This document shows positions 41,354-48,596 of a stretch of 48,596 nt of DNA, in pieces. The notes beneath the pieces were generated by a model. The model did no database searches. It was not told the DNA's origin and worked only from the letters and a program-made list of their open reading frames with translations. The position numbers and the translations under genes are program-made. Source of the stretch: Candidatus Margulisiibacteriota bacterium (lineage in GTDB: Bacteria > Margulisbacteria > Termititenacia > Termititenacales > Termititenacaceae); assembly GCA_031279305.1 (NCBI GenBank), contig JAITIS010000096.1, positions 1-48,596 on the forward strand. The letters run 5' to 3'. How positions within the stretch are numbered: position 1 is the first letter of the stretch; every line of letters starts with the position of its first letter.

Positions 41354-42755
41354 AAGCGCGCTCCTTTTTGCCGCAGCCTAGCAGCCGTTCATACACCTGC
41401 GCCGTGCGTTTGGCCGTCCAGCTCCAGGTGTAGGCTTCCGCCTCGCGCGCGGCGTTTTCGCGCATAGTCTGTGCCAGCGACGGGTAGCGCATTATAGCGA
41501 CCATCTGATTGGCGATCTCGCTGGTGTCCCAGAAATCCACCTTGAACACGTGGTTGAGTATCTCAGACACGCCGGAAGTTTTGGAAACAATGCAGGGCAC
41601 ATTGGCTTTGATCGCCTCCAGCGTCACGAGGCCGAAAGGCTCGGTCACGGAGCTCATCACAAAAAGATCGGCCTTTTGCAGCACGCGGCGGATATCCTCG
41701 CCCTGCAAAAAGCCGGTAAAAAACACTTTGTCGGCGATTTTCAGGGCGGAAGCCAGCTCGACCAGCGCGGAAAATTTTTCGCCGTGGCCGGCGACGATAA
41801 AACGCAGGTCTGGATAAAATTTCACGGCCTTGGCCGCCGAGCGCAGGAAATACTCCGGGCCTTTTTGCATAGTGAGCCGGCCTAAGAAAAGCACAAATTT
41901 TTCATTGCCGGATTTGGCCACATCAAAATCGCTGTGTTCGCCCGCGACCTCGTCTTTGTCGATGGCCAGATGGATGGGCGCAATCTTGCGCGGATCAATA
42001 TTAAAATACCTGATGCATTCGTCTTTGGTAAAATGACTGTTGGCAATGATCATCTCGGCTTCTGCCAGCCCTAGTTTTTCCAGCTCGTAAATCAATTGAT
42101 TAACGTTGCCGCCGGTGCGGTCAAACTCCGTGGCGTGAATATGCGCGCAGAAAGGCCTGCCGGTCAGATGTTTGATACGCACCGCCGCCTCAAAAGTCAT
42201 CCAGTCGTGCGCCACAATCAGGTCAAAATCATACTGCAAGGCGATCCGTTCCGCCTTGATCGCGTACTCGTACACTTCCTGCAAAAGATTTTCGCCGTAG
42301 ATCTGCTTGGTTTCCCAAGAGCGGTCGTGTTCATTGTACTCTATTTCGTAATTGTCGATCGTCCGAAAAATTTTGCTAAAATTTTTCCGCGCGCGCAAAA
42401 TTCTCCCCAACTCCAAAAGCTCCTGCGAATATTTCTGCCGGTAGGTCTCCTCGCTTAGATAAGGATTTAACAGCGAGGTGATAAACTCATAAGTGACGTG
42501 CTTTTTCATCTCCGCGGTGAGCTTGAACTGGCTCAAGATGCGGTCTTTGAGGCTGATGGAATCCTGCTTGATCCGGTACTGGCTTAGGTTGAGCAGATTT
42601 AAGTGTTTGGATTTTTCCGAAGTGACAGCAAAAGGCGCGATGAAAATAATATCGTGCCCCAGAGCCGCCAGCTCTTTAGTCAGGCCGTAACACGCGGTGC
42701 CTAGGCCGCCGCTTTTCACTGGAGGGTATTCCCAGCCCAGCATTAAAATTTTCAC
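41343..42755 (-). CDS. Glycogen synthase-like GT-B glycosyltransferase
   Basis: The 470-residue protein has the GT-B fold. The start MKILMLGWEYPPVKSGGLG (K14-G19) matches the ADP-glucose-binding KxGGLG loop of glycogen synthases. AHDWMTFEAA comes in the first half, and the donor-binding region VLFLGRLTMQKGPEYFL, then VMSSVTEPFGLVTLEA, comes in the second. The latter holds the E-x7-E element. It elongates alpha-1,4-glucan from a nucleotide sugar. The GTG at 42755 fits the conserved start; an ATG 12 nt downstream would lose it. The ribosome site (AAAGG) is rather distant. It is the second gene after ParA-CBM48 and overlaps the GH57 gene. Confidence 0.88.
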   Translation of the reverse strand: MKILMLGWEYPPVKSGGLGTACYGLTKELAALGHDIIFIAPFAVTSEKSKHLNLLNLSQYRIKQDSISLKDRILSQFKLTAEMKKHVTYEFITSLLNPYLSEETYRQKYSQELLELGRILRARKNFSKIFRTIDNYEIEYNEHDRSWETKQIYGENLLQEVYEYAIKAERIALQYDFDLIVAHDWMTFEAAVRIKHLTGRPFCAHIHATEFDRTGGNVNQLIYELEKLGLAEAEMIIANSHFTKDECIRYFNIDPRKIAPIHLAIDKDEVAGEHSDFDVAKSGNEKFVLFLGRLTMQKGPEYFLRSAAKAVKFYPDLRFIVAGHGEKFSALVELASALKIADKVFFTGFLQGEDIRRVLQKADLFVMSSVTEPFGLVTLEAIKANVPCIVSKTSGVSEILNHVFKVDFWDTSEIANQMVAIMRYPSLAQTMRENAAREAEAYTWSWTAKRTAQVYERLLGCGKKERAYAR

Positions 42756-42802
42756 GTCGTCGCTTACCTTTCATTGGCGCATAACCCCGTAACAGCCAGA
42801 AT

Positions 42803-43885
42803 TTATTTTACGACCAACACCGAATTGATGATATTATTTTTCACTTCCACTCTCTCATTGTCCGGATCGGTAATCCAGTTGCCGTCCACCACAAATTTGT
42901 ATTCGTACTGCCCCGGATCCAGCTCCATCGCCGACACCCAGCTGCCGTCCTGATTTTTATTCATCGGCGCCGGCTGCCAGTTATTGAACACGCCGGCCAG
43001 ACGCACATCCCGGCCGTAGCCTTTGTAGGAAAGATTGATCGAGCGCACCATACGGCTGCGCACCGCGGTTTTGTTGCCCGCGCGCAAGAAGCTGATCCGA
43101 AAATTTTGCACGGACTTTGTCCAGTCAATGACTTCCTGCGTAAGGCCACAGTAATCGCGGAAAGCCACGCCACAGCGTTTACTCCCCAGCTCGATGACCG
43201 ACTTGCCCAGCCGCTGCGAACTGTTAAATTTAATCGAGCGCCGGATTTTAGTCCTAAAAAAATTATTCTGGCCGCTAAATTTTTTCAGATCGTTCATAAA
43301 ATCTTTGTTAAACGAAGATTTATGGTCATAAAAAGTAATGACGTGCTTGATGTCCAGATCGTGATGCACTTTGGCTTTAAGCATTTCGACGGTTTCTCGG
43401 AGTTTTTTCACGCCGGACAGCGAGTAAAAACCGGAGTCGACCGGCACAATCACGTGCGTCGAGGCCAAAAGCGCGTTGACAGTCAAAAGCCCCAGGCTCG
43501 GCGGGCAGTCTATGATGATGTGATCGTATTGGTTTTTGACCTTGAAAAGCGCTTTGGCCAGCCGCGACTCGCGCCAAGCTTTGCCGGACATCGACTGTTC
43601 AAAAGCCGAAAGAAAAACGTTGGCCGGCAAAAGCGTTAAGCGGCTGGCGACTTCTAGGGTGACCGTGGAGAGCGGCACATCCTGCTCCCTAGCGTCGATT
43701 ACATCAAATACCGTCTGGCGCAGGGAATCGGGATTGAAGCCCAGCCCCAGCGTCGAATGCCCCTGCGGGTCCATATCCGCCAACAGCACCCGGTAACCGC
43801 GCTTGACCATCCCCGCCGCCAGATTGACGGAGGTGGTGGTTTTACCGCAGCCGCCTTTTTGATTGATAACAGAAATTACCGCCAT
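42803..43885 (-). CDS. ParA-type ATPase fused to a C-terminal CBM48-like glycogen-binding domain
   Basis: Residues 1-~270 are a complete ParA/MinD-type ATPase. The deviant Walker A is KGGCGKTT (residues 10-17), DMDPQGHSTLGLG follows, and the Walker B is IIIDCPPSLGLLTVNAL. The region ~276-360 is an E-set glycogen-binding fold: VRLAGVFNNW, DGSWVSAMELDPGQYEYKFVVDG and NWITDP, with the Trp residues and the YEYKF strand that mark AMPK-beta/isoamylase-type CBM48. ParA proteins bind DNA non-specifically and move cargo along the nucleoid; I infer cargo is glycogen. No parB is near. It leads the glycogen operon, with a GGGGGG ribosome site. The fusion architecture is the most unusual feature of the window. 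Confidence 0.9.
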   Translation of the reverse strand: MAVISVINQKGGCGKTTTSVNLAAGMVKRGYRVLLADMDPQGHSTLGLGFNPDSLRQTVFDVIDAREQDVPLSTVTLEVASRLTLLPANVFLSAFEQSMSGKAWRESRLAKALFKVKNQYDHIIIDCPPSLGLLTVNALLASTHVIVPVDSGFYSLSGVKKLRETVEMLKAKVHHDLDIKHVITFYDHKSSFNKDFMNDLKKFSGQNNFFRTKIRRSIKFNSSQRLGKSVIELGSKRCGVAFRDYCGLTQEVIDWTKSVQNFRISFLRAGNKTAVRSRMVRSINLSYKGYGRDVRLAGVFNNWQPAPMNKNQDGSWVSAMELDPGQYEYKFVVDGNWITDPDNERVEVKNNIINSVLVVK

Positions 43886-43941
43886 AATTTTAACCCCCCA
43901 GTTTTTATTATGACTTGTCCTTTATTTAATATATTTCCCGC

Positions 43942-43970
43942 AGTATAACAAAGCGCAAGAACAATGACAA
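43942..43970 (-). promoter_or_regulatory. Promoter of the ParA-CBM48/glycogen operon
   Basis: TTGTCA (43965-43970) and TATACT (43942-43947) are 17 nt apart, with TGT before the -10 (extended). Transcription would start near 43935, about 50 nt before the ParA ATG. Confidence 0.6.
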
Positions 43971-44074
43971 GAGTTTTTTTGAAAATTTGCGGCGAATATA
44001 ATTTTTTTTGGCCGAAAATCCATTCAACGGCGGCGCCGGTGAATTCTTCCGCCGTGCTCTAAGCCGGGACTTTA

Positions 44075-44083
44075 TGCTAAAAT
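44075..44083 (+). promoter_or_regulatory. Extended -10 promoter of cysE-cysS (leaderless)
   Basis: TGCTAAAAT is an extended -10 that ends 9 nt before the cysE ATG. There is no Shine-Dalgarno; the sequence between is TATCCCCCCT-like. Confidence 0.5.
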
Positions 44084-44092
44084 ATCCCCCCT

Positions 44093-44713
44093 ATGTTATT
44101 CATCGACGAGCTGCGGGCGGCTTACCGCTACGATCCGGCGGCCAGACATATCGAAGTACTGCTCTATCAGGGACTCTGGGCGGTGTGGCTGCACAAATTT
44201 GCCCATCTGCTCTGGACGCTGCGCCTGCCTTTTATCCCGCGGCTCATTTCGCAGATCAGCCGTTTTTTGACCGGCATCGAGATACATCCCGGCGCGCAGA
44301 TCGGCCGCGGCGTTTTCATCGATCACGGTTTTGGCGTGGTCATCGGCGAAACAGCCGAGGTCGGCGACAACTGCCTTATTTATCACGGTGTCACGCTCGG
44401 CGGCACCAGCACACAGCGCGTCAAGCGGCATCCGACTATCGGCCCTAACACGATTATCGGCGCCGGCGCCAAAATACTCGGCAATATCAAAGTCGGCGCC
44501 AACTGCAAGATCGGCGCCAACACCGTGCTGCTCAAGGATGTGCCGGACAATTCCACCGTGGTGGGCATACCCGGCCGCGTTATTATTCAGGACGGCAGGC
44601 AGGCCGCGAACGACTGGAACGATCTGCCCGATCCGGTAGAGGAAACCGTGGTGCATTTGATCCGTCGCATCGTGACGCTGGAAGAGCGCCTCGCCAAACC
44701 GTCCCCAAAATAA
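44093..44713 (+). CDS. cysE: Serine O-acetyltransferase, CysE (short form)
   Basis: CysE transfers acetyl from acetyl-CoA to serine, the first step of cysteine synthesis. The 206 residues are the short form common in Gram-positive and many other bacteria, lacking the longer N-terminal helical domain of enteric CysE. Left-handed beta-helix repeats run from about residue 70 (GIEIHPGAQIGRGVFIDHG), with the catalytic region HGFGVVIGETAEVGDN and YHGVTLGGTS. The stop overlaps the cysS start as TAATG, so it is co-translated with cysteinyl-tRNA synthetase, linking cysteine supply with its use. Confidence 0.93.
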   Translation: MLFIDELRAAYRYDPAARHIEVLLYQGLWAVWLHKFAHLLWTLRLPFIPRLISQISRFLTGIEIHPGAQIGRGVFIDHGFGVVIGETAEVGDNCLIYHGVTLGGTSTQRVKRHPTIGPNTIIGAGAKILGNIKVGANCKIGANTVLLKDVPDNSTVVGIPGRVIIQDGRQAANDWNDLPDPVEETVVHLIRRIVTLEERLAKPSPK

Positions 44714-46059
44714 TGCAGGTTTACAACACGCTCAAACGCCGCAAGGAAGAGTTTATCCCGCTAAAACCGGGAAAGGTCGATATGTATGTCTGCGGCGTGA
44801 CAGTGTATGATTACTGTCATCTCGGCCACGCCAGAGCCTATATCGTGTTTGATATGATCCGCCGCTACCTGCTGCACAAAGGCTACCGGGTTAATTATGT
44901 CCAAAATTTCACGGACATCGACGACAAGATCATCCGCAAAGCCGCCGAATCCGGACAGTCCTATCAGGAAATTTCCGAAAAATTTATCCAAGAATATTTT
45001 GCGGATTTCAACCGGCTGGGCATTATGCCCGCCACGAGTTACCCCCGAGCCACCGAGCATATAGCGGACATTATCCGGCTCATCGAGAAACTGCTGGCCA
45101 AAAAACACGCTTACGCCGCGGGTGGCGATATATATTATGATGTGCGGTCTTTTCCGGCTTACGGCAAACTGTCCGGACGCCGTTTGGGGGACAATGAAGC
45201 TGGCGCGCGCGCGGCGGCCAATGCGGACAAAAAAGACCCGTTAGATTTCGCCCTCTGGAAAGCCGCCAAACCCGGCGAGCCGTCCTGGCCGTCTCCGTGG
45301 GGGCAAGGACGCCCCGGCTGGCATATCGAATGCTCCTGTATGTCGATGCAGCAATTCGGCGCGTCTTTTGACATACACGGCGGCGGGCAGGATTTGATTT
45401 TCCCGCATCACGAAAACGAGATCGCCCAGTCCGAGGGCGCGACCGGCCAGCCTTATGTAAAATACTGGCTGCACAATGGTTTTGTGAATATCAACGATGA
45501 AAAAATGTCCAAATCGCTGGGCAATTTTTTTGCCATCCGCGACATTCTGCAAAAATACGACGCGGAAGTTCTGCGTTTTTTCATCCTAAGCACGCATTAC
45601 CGCTCGCCGATCAATTTCTCCGAGGAACAGCTCGATGAGGCACAAAAAGGATTGGACAAGCTGTACAAAACCGCCGGCGCCGTAGCAGCCACTCCTCACG
45701 AGTTAAAGCCGGATTACAGTGAATATGAAAAAGAATTTACCCAGTTTATGGATGATGATTTTAATTCCGCCGGCGCGATTGGCGTGCTATTTAAGCTGGC
45801 CAAATTTTGCAGCGGAGAAATCTTGGGGAGAAAAACGCTCAGAGACTTAGGCGGAGTGTTGGGCTTGCTGCAAAACAAGGAGAGGAACCGCCCGGCAGCA
45901 AATAATATACCGCCGGAAATCAGCGAGCTGGCTGAACAAAGAGCGGCGGCCAAGAAAAATAAGGACTTCGCGCTGGCCGACCGGCTCCGCGCGGAAATAC
46001 TCGCCGGAGGCTACAATATCAAGGATACACCGCAGGGGTTTGTAATAAACAAAATATAA
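44713..46059 (+). CDS. cysS: Cysteinyl-tRNA synthetase
   Basis: This is a class I synthetase of 448 residues. The HIGH-type motif is HLGHA in YDYCHLGHARAY, the KMSKS motif is intact (DEKMSKSLGNF), and the zinc ligands are the Cys in CGVTVYD, ECSC and HHENE, matching the cysteine-selecting zinc site. GGDIYYDVRSFPAYGKLS and WHIECSCMS are family-specific. It ends in the usual tRNA-binding helical domain. It follows cysE with 1-nt overlap, and its stop lies 4 nt from the convergent radical SAM gene. Confidence 0.97.
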   Translation: MQVYNTLKRRKEEFIPLKPGKVDMYVCGVTVYDYCHLGHARAYIVFDMIRRYLLHKGYRVNYVQNFTDIDDKIIRKAAESGQSYQEISEKFIQEYFADFNRLGIMPATSYPRATEHIADIIRLIEKLLAKKHAYAAGGDIYYDVRSFPAYGKLSGRRLGDNEAGARAAANADKKDPLDFALWKAAKPGEPSWPSPWGQGRPGWHIECSCMSMQQFGASFDIHGGGQDLIFPHHENEIAQSEGATGQPYVKYWLHNGFVNINDEKMSKSLGNFFAIRDILQKYDAEVLRFFILSTHYRSPINFSEEQLDEAQKGLDKLYKTAGAVAATPHELKPDYSEYEKEFTQFMDDDFNSAGAIGVLFKLAKFCSGEILGRKTLRDLGGVLGLLQNKERNRPAANNIPPEISELAEQRAAAKKNKDFALADRLRAEILAGGYNIKDTPQGFVINKI

Positions 46060-46062
46060 AGT

Positions 46063-47133
46063 TTACCCTAAATTGTTTTCGTTAGCATACAAACAATAAG
46101 AATTCTCAAAAGCATGTCCGCTGATAGAATGAGCGATATCTACACAGCCGCCTTTACATACCACGCCATACCGGCATTTTGCGCAGCAGCCCTTTAACCG
46201 GCTCTTGTCAAAATTTCTGGTATAAGCAAAAGATTTTGGGTCAGTCCAAATATCATACAAACTGCGCTCGCGCACATTGCCTTCAATATACTCATCAGGC
46301 AGAGAATCACACCCTTTGATATTGCCGTTGCTCTGAATACCAAGATTGCTGCGGCCAGCTTTGCAACCGTCCCAACAATTATAATTTATCGTACAAAACG
46401 GATACTTTTCGGAAAAATAGCCTAAATCATCAGCGCCTGCTATAGGCAATTCATCGGTTGTATATTCTTTAACGGACTGATGAATAAACTTGGCAACATA
46501 CAAATATTCGTCTTTACTCAAAAAATAATTTTTATCAAACCGTTTTCCATTATTGCTGCATATTTGTATTTGCCAAGCTATCCCTTTACCTAAAATCAAA
46601 TCACGGATCAATGGTAATTCTTTAACATTAAATTTATTAACCGCTGTAATAACAGACAAACTTAGGCCTTCATCATCAAATAACGCCAGTGATTGCCATA
46701 ATTTAGCAAAAGCACCTTTATATCCTCTGATATAGTCATGCGTTTCTGCTTTGCCGCCGTCTAAACTAAAACCAATAACGCTCGGTTTTGTATCAATTAC
46801 TTGTTTAACTAATTTTTCATTATTAGGGAATAAAGAGCCATTTGTAACATAAGTAATGCCCAGTCCTGTGTCGACAATCATTTTGGCAATCTCATACCAA
46901 TCTTTGCGCAAAAATGTCTCTCCGCCAATTAGAGAAACTCTTTGAAATTCTATTTTTTTCAAATCTTCCGCCACTTTAGTCATTTCGGCAAAAGTTAATT
47001 CATTCTTACGACTCAATCCTGCCGAACCACCGCAGTGCAGACACTTAAAATTACACAATAATGTAAGTTCCCACACCGCACAATCTGGCTGGTGCTTCTC
47101 AATGATTGGCTTTTCTGCGATAACAATACCCAT
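46063..47133 (-). CDS. Radical SAM/SPASM enzyme, likely peptide or protein modification
   Basis: The 356-residue enzyme has the radical SAM cluster motif CNFKCLHC (C27, C31, C34), followed by GGETFLRKDW (the SAM-binding GGE). It ends in a SPASM-type auxiliary Fe-S region: CWDGCKAGRSNLGIQSNG then CDSLP, and CCAKCRYGVVCKGGC with YCLYA. SPASM enzymes modify peptides (sactionine, thioether, mycofactocin and others) or proteins such as sulfatases. AAGGAG precedes the ATG. It lies 14 nt behind a methyltransferase gene in an AT-rich block, and no small precursor gene is seen, so the substrate is unknown. SPASM enzymes of this shape are often in natural product clusters. Confidence 0.87.
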   Translation of the reverse strand: MGIVIAEKPIIEKHQPDCAVWELTLLCNFKCLHCGGSAGLSRKNELTFAEMTKVAEDLKKIEFQRVSLIGGETFLRKDWYEIAKMIVDTGLGITYVTNGSLFPNNEKLVKQVIDTKPSVIGFSLDGGKAETHDYIRGYKGAFAKLWQSLALFDDEGLSLSVITAVNKFNVKELPLIRDLILGKGIAWQIQICSNNGKRFDKNYFLSKDEYLYVAKFIHQSVKEYTTDELPIAGADDLGYFSEKYPFCTINYNCWDGCKAGRSNLGIQSNGNIKGCDSLPDEYIEGNVRERSLYDIWTDPKSFAYTRNFDKSRLKGCCAKCRYGVVCKGGCVDIAHSISGHAFENSYCLYANENNLG

Positions 47134-47147
47134 AATAAGTTGCTCCT

Positions 47148-48023
47148 TTAACGAATTATTTTAGTGTTTTTATTCCTCAAGGCTTCTGTATATCTGAAAA
47201 CTTTATAATCCGCTTCTTTAGTGGAAAAATCCGAGAAATATCTTCTATCAAACTTTTTTATCAGTTTTTGTAATTCTTTTATGATTTTTTTAACGGTCGA
47301 TTTATCAACCATTAGTTGATTGGTTTTCAATAAAAATAAAAGCAACCTTGGCGATATATGACCATATTGTTTCACAAAATCTCGCAAGTTATTCAAGTTT
47401 GTTACCTTCAAAAAACTATCCACGATAGTCTCAAAATAAGAGAAATCTGCATAAGAAATTCTTATTTCCTTATTTTTTAATATTGTTGTAATTAGCATAT
47501 TTCTTTTCTCAAAAAAATCATCATCTATTTTTTTAGCCAGAACCGTCATCGTTGGCCTAAATACTATATTTTCAAAAAACTCCCGCTTGGTCACCGTAAA
47601 TCCACTTTTGGCAAGCAGGTTTTCTAAGAACGGCAAAGGGAAACAAAACTTATGCGTCATACCAGCATCTTCTATGCCGTATACATGACACAAAATATTT
47701 TCTTTATCCTCAAGGCTAGCCGCTGAATTATATTGCCGAAACGCTTTTTCTATATCTGGAGTAGTAATAACCAACACTCCGCCTGGCTTTAACAAAAGAT
47801 AACATTTGGCCAAAATAACCAAAGAATCACAATAACCAAAATGCTCGATGATATCTTTTAATAAAATTTCTGCAAAATAATTATGCGGCAGGTTGAGAGC
47901 GGTCGCAGACATTTTTACATCTGCGACCGCCGTATTGAAAAAATCGACATTCAAATAACCCTGCAAGTAATCATAACCACACCCCAAATTTATTTTACGC
48001 GGATAATGTGTAATTAATCTCAT
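47148..48023 (-). CDS. SAM-dependent class I methyltransferase
   Basis: The 291 residues begin with a SAM-binding core: KINLGCGYDYLQGYLNVDFF (LGCG at 13-16), then KDIIEHFGYCDSLVIL and LLLKPGGVLVITTPDIEKA. This fits the Methyltransf_11 group acting on small molecules, lipids or peptides. The C-terminal ~130 residues are AT-rich coding, helical and Lys-rich, without a known motif. GGTGAG lies 7 nt before the ATG. It overlaps the preceding partial gene by 29 nt and precedes the radical SAM gene by 14 nt, so the three are probably co-transcribed. Confidence 0.8.
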   Translation of the reverse strand: MRLITHYPRKINLGCGYDYLQGYLNVDFFNTAVADVKMSATALNLPHNYFAEILLKDIIEHFGYCDSLVILAKCYLLLKPGGVLVITTPDIEKAFRQYNSAASLEDKENILCHVYGIEDAGMTHKFCFPLPFLENLLAKSGFTVTKREFFENIVFRPTMTVLAKKIDDDFFEKRNMLITTILKNKEIRISYADFSYFETIVDSFLKVTNLNNLRDFVKQYGHISPRLLLFLLKTNQLMVDKSTVKKIIKELQKLIKKFDRRYFSDFSTKEADYKVFRYTEALRNKNTKIIR

Positions 48024-48596
48024 TTTTACTCACCACAGCGTATCTGGATCCGGGGGTATAGCTTGAATTATAAACAGGGCTAGTCAAATAATAACCCTCT
48101 TTCTTCCCATCCTTGTTATTAACACATAGCATAAACGAACCTTCAGCTAGTTCAAAAATTTCAATCCCTTGTGTATTTTTATCAAAAACCAATGTCTTTC
48201 CATCTAAACTTTCGTTGTCCATTTTTATCCCATCAGCAAATACGAGAGTTAGTTCTCCAGAAGAAATATTGAATTTCATTCCTAGTTTCGCTAGGTTTTC
48301 TGGTGATTTTACAGAAACAAAATAATCATACTTCTCTGCCACCTTGCTACCGCCATCAATTTTGCTCATAACATCTATGGCTGGCTGGAGATAAGAATCT
48401 TTAAACTGATTAAACGCATCCGCTGGCAGTTCATCCTGTAAAACCGTAAGCACTGCCTTTAACTTTTGGCCAGTGGGATCTTCCAACCATAAATCCATAA
48501 GTTTAGAAGTAGCATCCTGCAACCCTTGACTTGTTCCTCTCAAAATATCTAATTTTACAGATTGCGCAATATTTGTTACTTTTTCATCTTTAGCAA
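47995..48596 (-). CDS. C-terminal part of an unknown protein running off the window
   Basis: The frame is open from the right edge of the window (the first visible residues read ...AKDEKVTNIAQSVKLDIL) and ends at a TAA at 47995. About 200 residues are visible. A TTG at 48543 could act as a start but is more likely internal. A helical part with Ser/Asp-rich sequence is followed by a beta-rich C-terminus: ELTLVFADGIKMDNESLDG, EIFELAEGSFMLCVNN and a Tyr-rich end, YNSSYTPGSRYAVVSKN. I recognise no family. Its coupling to the methyltransferase suggests it belongs to the same accessory operon. Confidence 0.7.
   Translation of the reverse strand, partial: AKDEKVTNIAQSVKLDILRGTSQGLQDATSKLMDLWLEDPTGQKLKAVLTVLQDELPADAFNQFKDSYLQPAIDVMSKIDGGSKVAEKYDYFVSVKSPENLAKLGMKFNISSGELTLVFADGIKMDNESLDGKTLVFDKNTQGIEIFELAEGSFMLCVNNKDGKKEGYYLTSPVYNSSYTPGSRYAVVSKNEINYTLSA

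Noticed and set aside
48541..48543. TTG as the true start of the last gene
   Set aside because: The frame continues open to the window edge with normal protein-like sequence and no ribosome site lies before the TTG, so the gene is treated as partial.
1..48596. tRNA, rRNA, CRISPR arrays, insertion sequences and attachment sites
   Set aside because: I looked for T-loop-like GTTCGA sequences, regular short repeats with spacers, transposase motifs and terminal inverted repeats and saw none I could support.

Overview
The window looks like a chromosomal segment of an uncultured, probably fermentative bacterium. Most genes are core metabolism with balanced-to-GC-rich codon use, packed into short operons with 1-10 nt overlaps. 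I cannot place it to phylum from sequence alone. The gene mix (DRTGG/CBS-kinase/PHP trio, GH57 amylase, a ParA-glycogen-binding fusion, a single-cysteine MnmA) suggests a poorly sampled lineage of the Margulisbacteria/Elusimicrobiota kind, but that is a guess. No tRNA, rRNA operon, CRISPR array or intact mobile element was found.

Layout. 1-4.9 kb: one giant coiled-coil protein built of about five ~190-residue repeats. 4.9-8.3 kb: ilvB-ilvN-small membrane protein-ilvC operon (minus). 8.5-9.3 kb: a small coiled-coil gene and a decayed phage-regulator-like gene. 9.4-12.5 kb: asnB, then mnmA with an overlapping ThiS-like carrier gene. 12.6-17.2 kb: a four-gene operon (class III PLP enzyme, APH-type kinase, APC permease, UcpA-like SDR) behind a promoter with three copies of a TTACA-N4-TGTAA site. 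17.3-19.4 kb: lipoprotein, exonuclease III, metF. 19.5-21.5 kb: CBS-ATPase, DRTGG and PHP trio. 21.5-27.8 kb: complete trp operon trpE-trpGD-trpCF-trpB-trpA with a palindrome at the promoter. 27.9-31.3 kb: a 1128-residue PPDK-like protein without the usual PEP-binding barrel. 31.4-35.7 kb: yebC-PHP-uvrA, joined by ATGA overlaps. 35.7-37.3 kb: ExeA-like ATPase, ArsR regulator and a likely 6S RNA. 37.4-38.7 kb: AT-rich, frameshifted GIY-YIG/EcoRI-type methylase. 38.9-43.9 kb: a GT2 gene and a glycogen operon (ParA-CBM48, glycogen synthase, GH57 amylase with a histone-like lysine tail, DUF5752). 44.1-46.1 kb: cysE-cysS. 46.1-48.6 kb: AT-rich accessory block with a radical SAM/SPASM enzyme, a methyltransferase and a truncated unknown gene.

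Regulation seen in the sequence. Promoters often carry an extended -10 (TGnTAnnnT). In six places (asnB, mnmA, the lipoprotein, the CBS-ATPase, the PPDK-like gene, cysE) the -10 ends only 6-9 nt before the start codon and no Shine-Dalgarno is visible, so first genes of transcription units appear to be leaderless. Genes inside operons mostly have good Shine-Dalgarno sequences.

The most interesting candidate system is the glycogen operon at 39.7-43.9 kb. A ParA-type ATPase carries a C-terminal glycogen-binding module and is co-transcribed with glycogen synthase and a GH57 enzyme whose C-terminus is a polylysine/alanine tail able in principle to bind DNA or polyanions. This suggests glycogen particles positioned on the nucleoid, analogous to ParA/McdA-type cargo positioning. 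It is an inference that needs testing.
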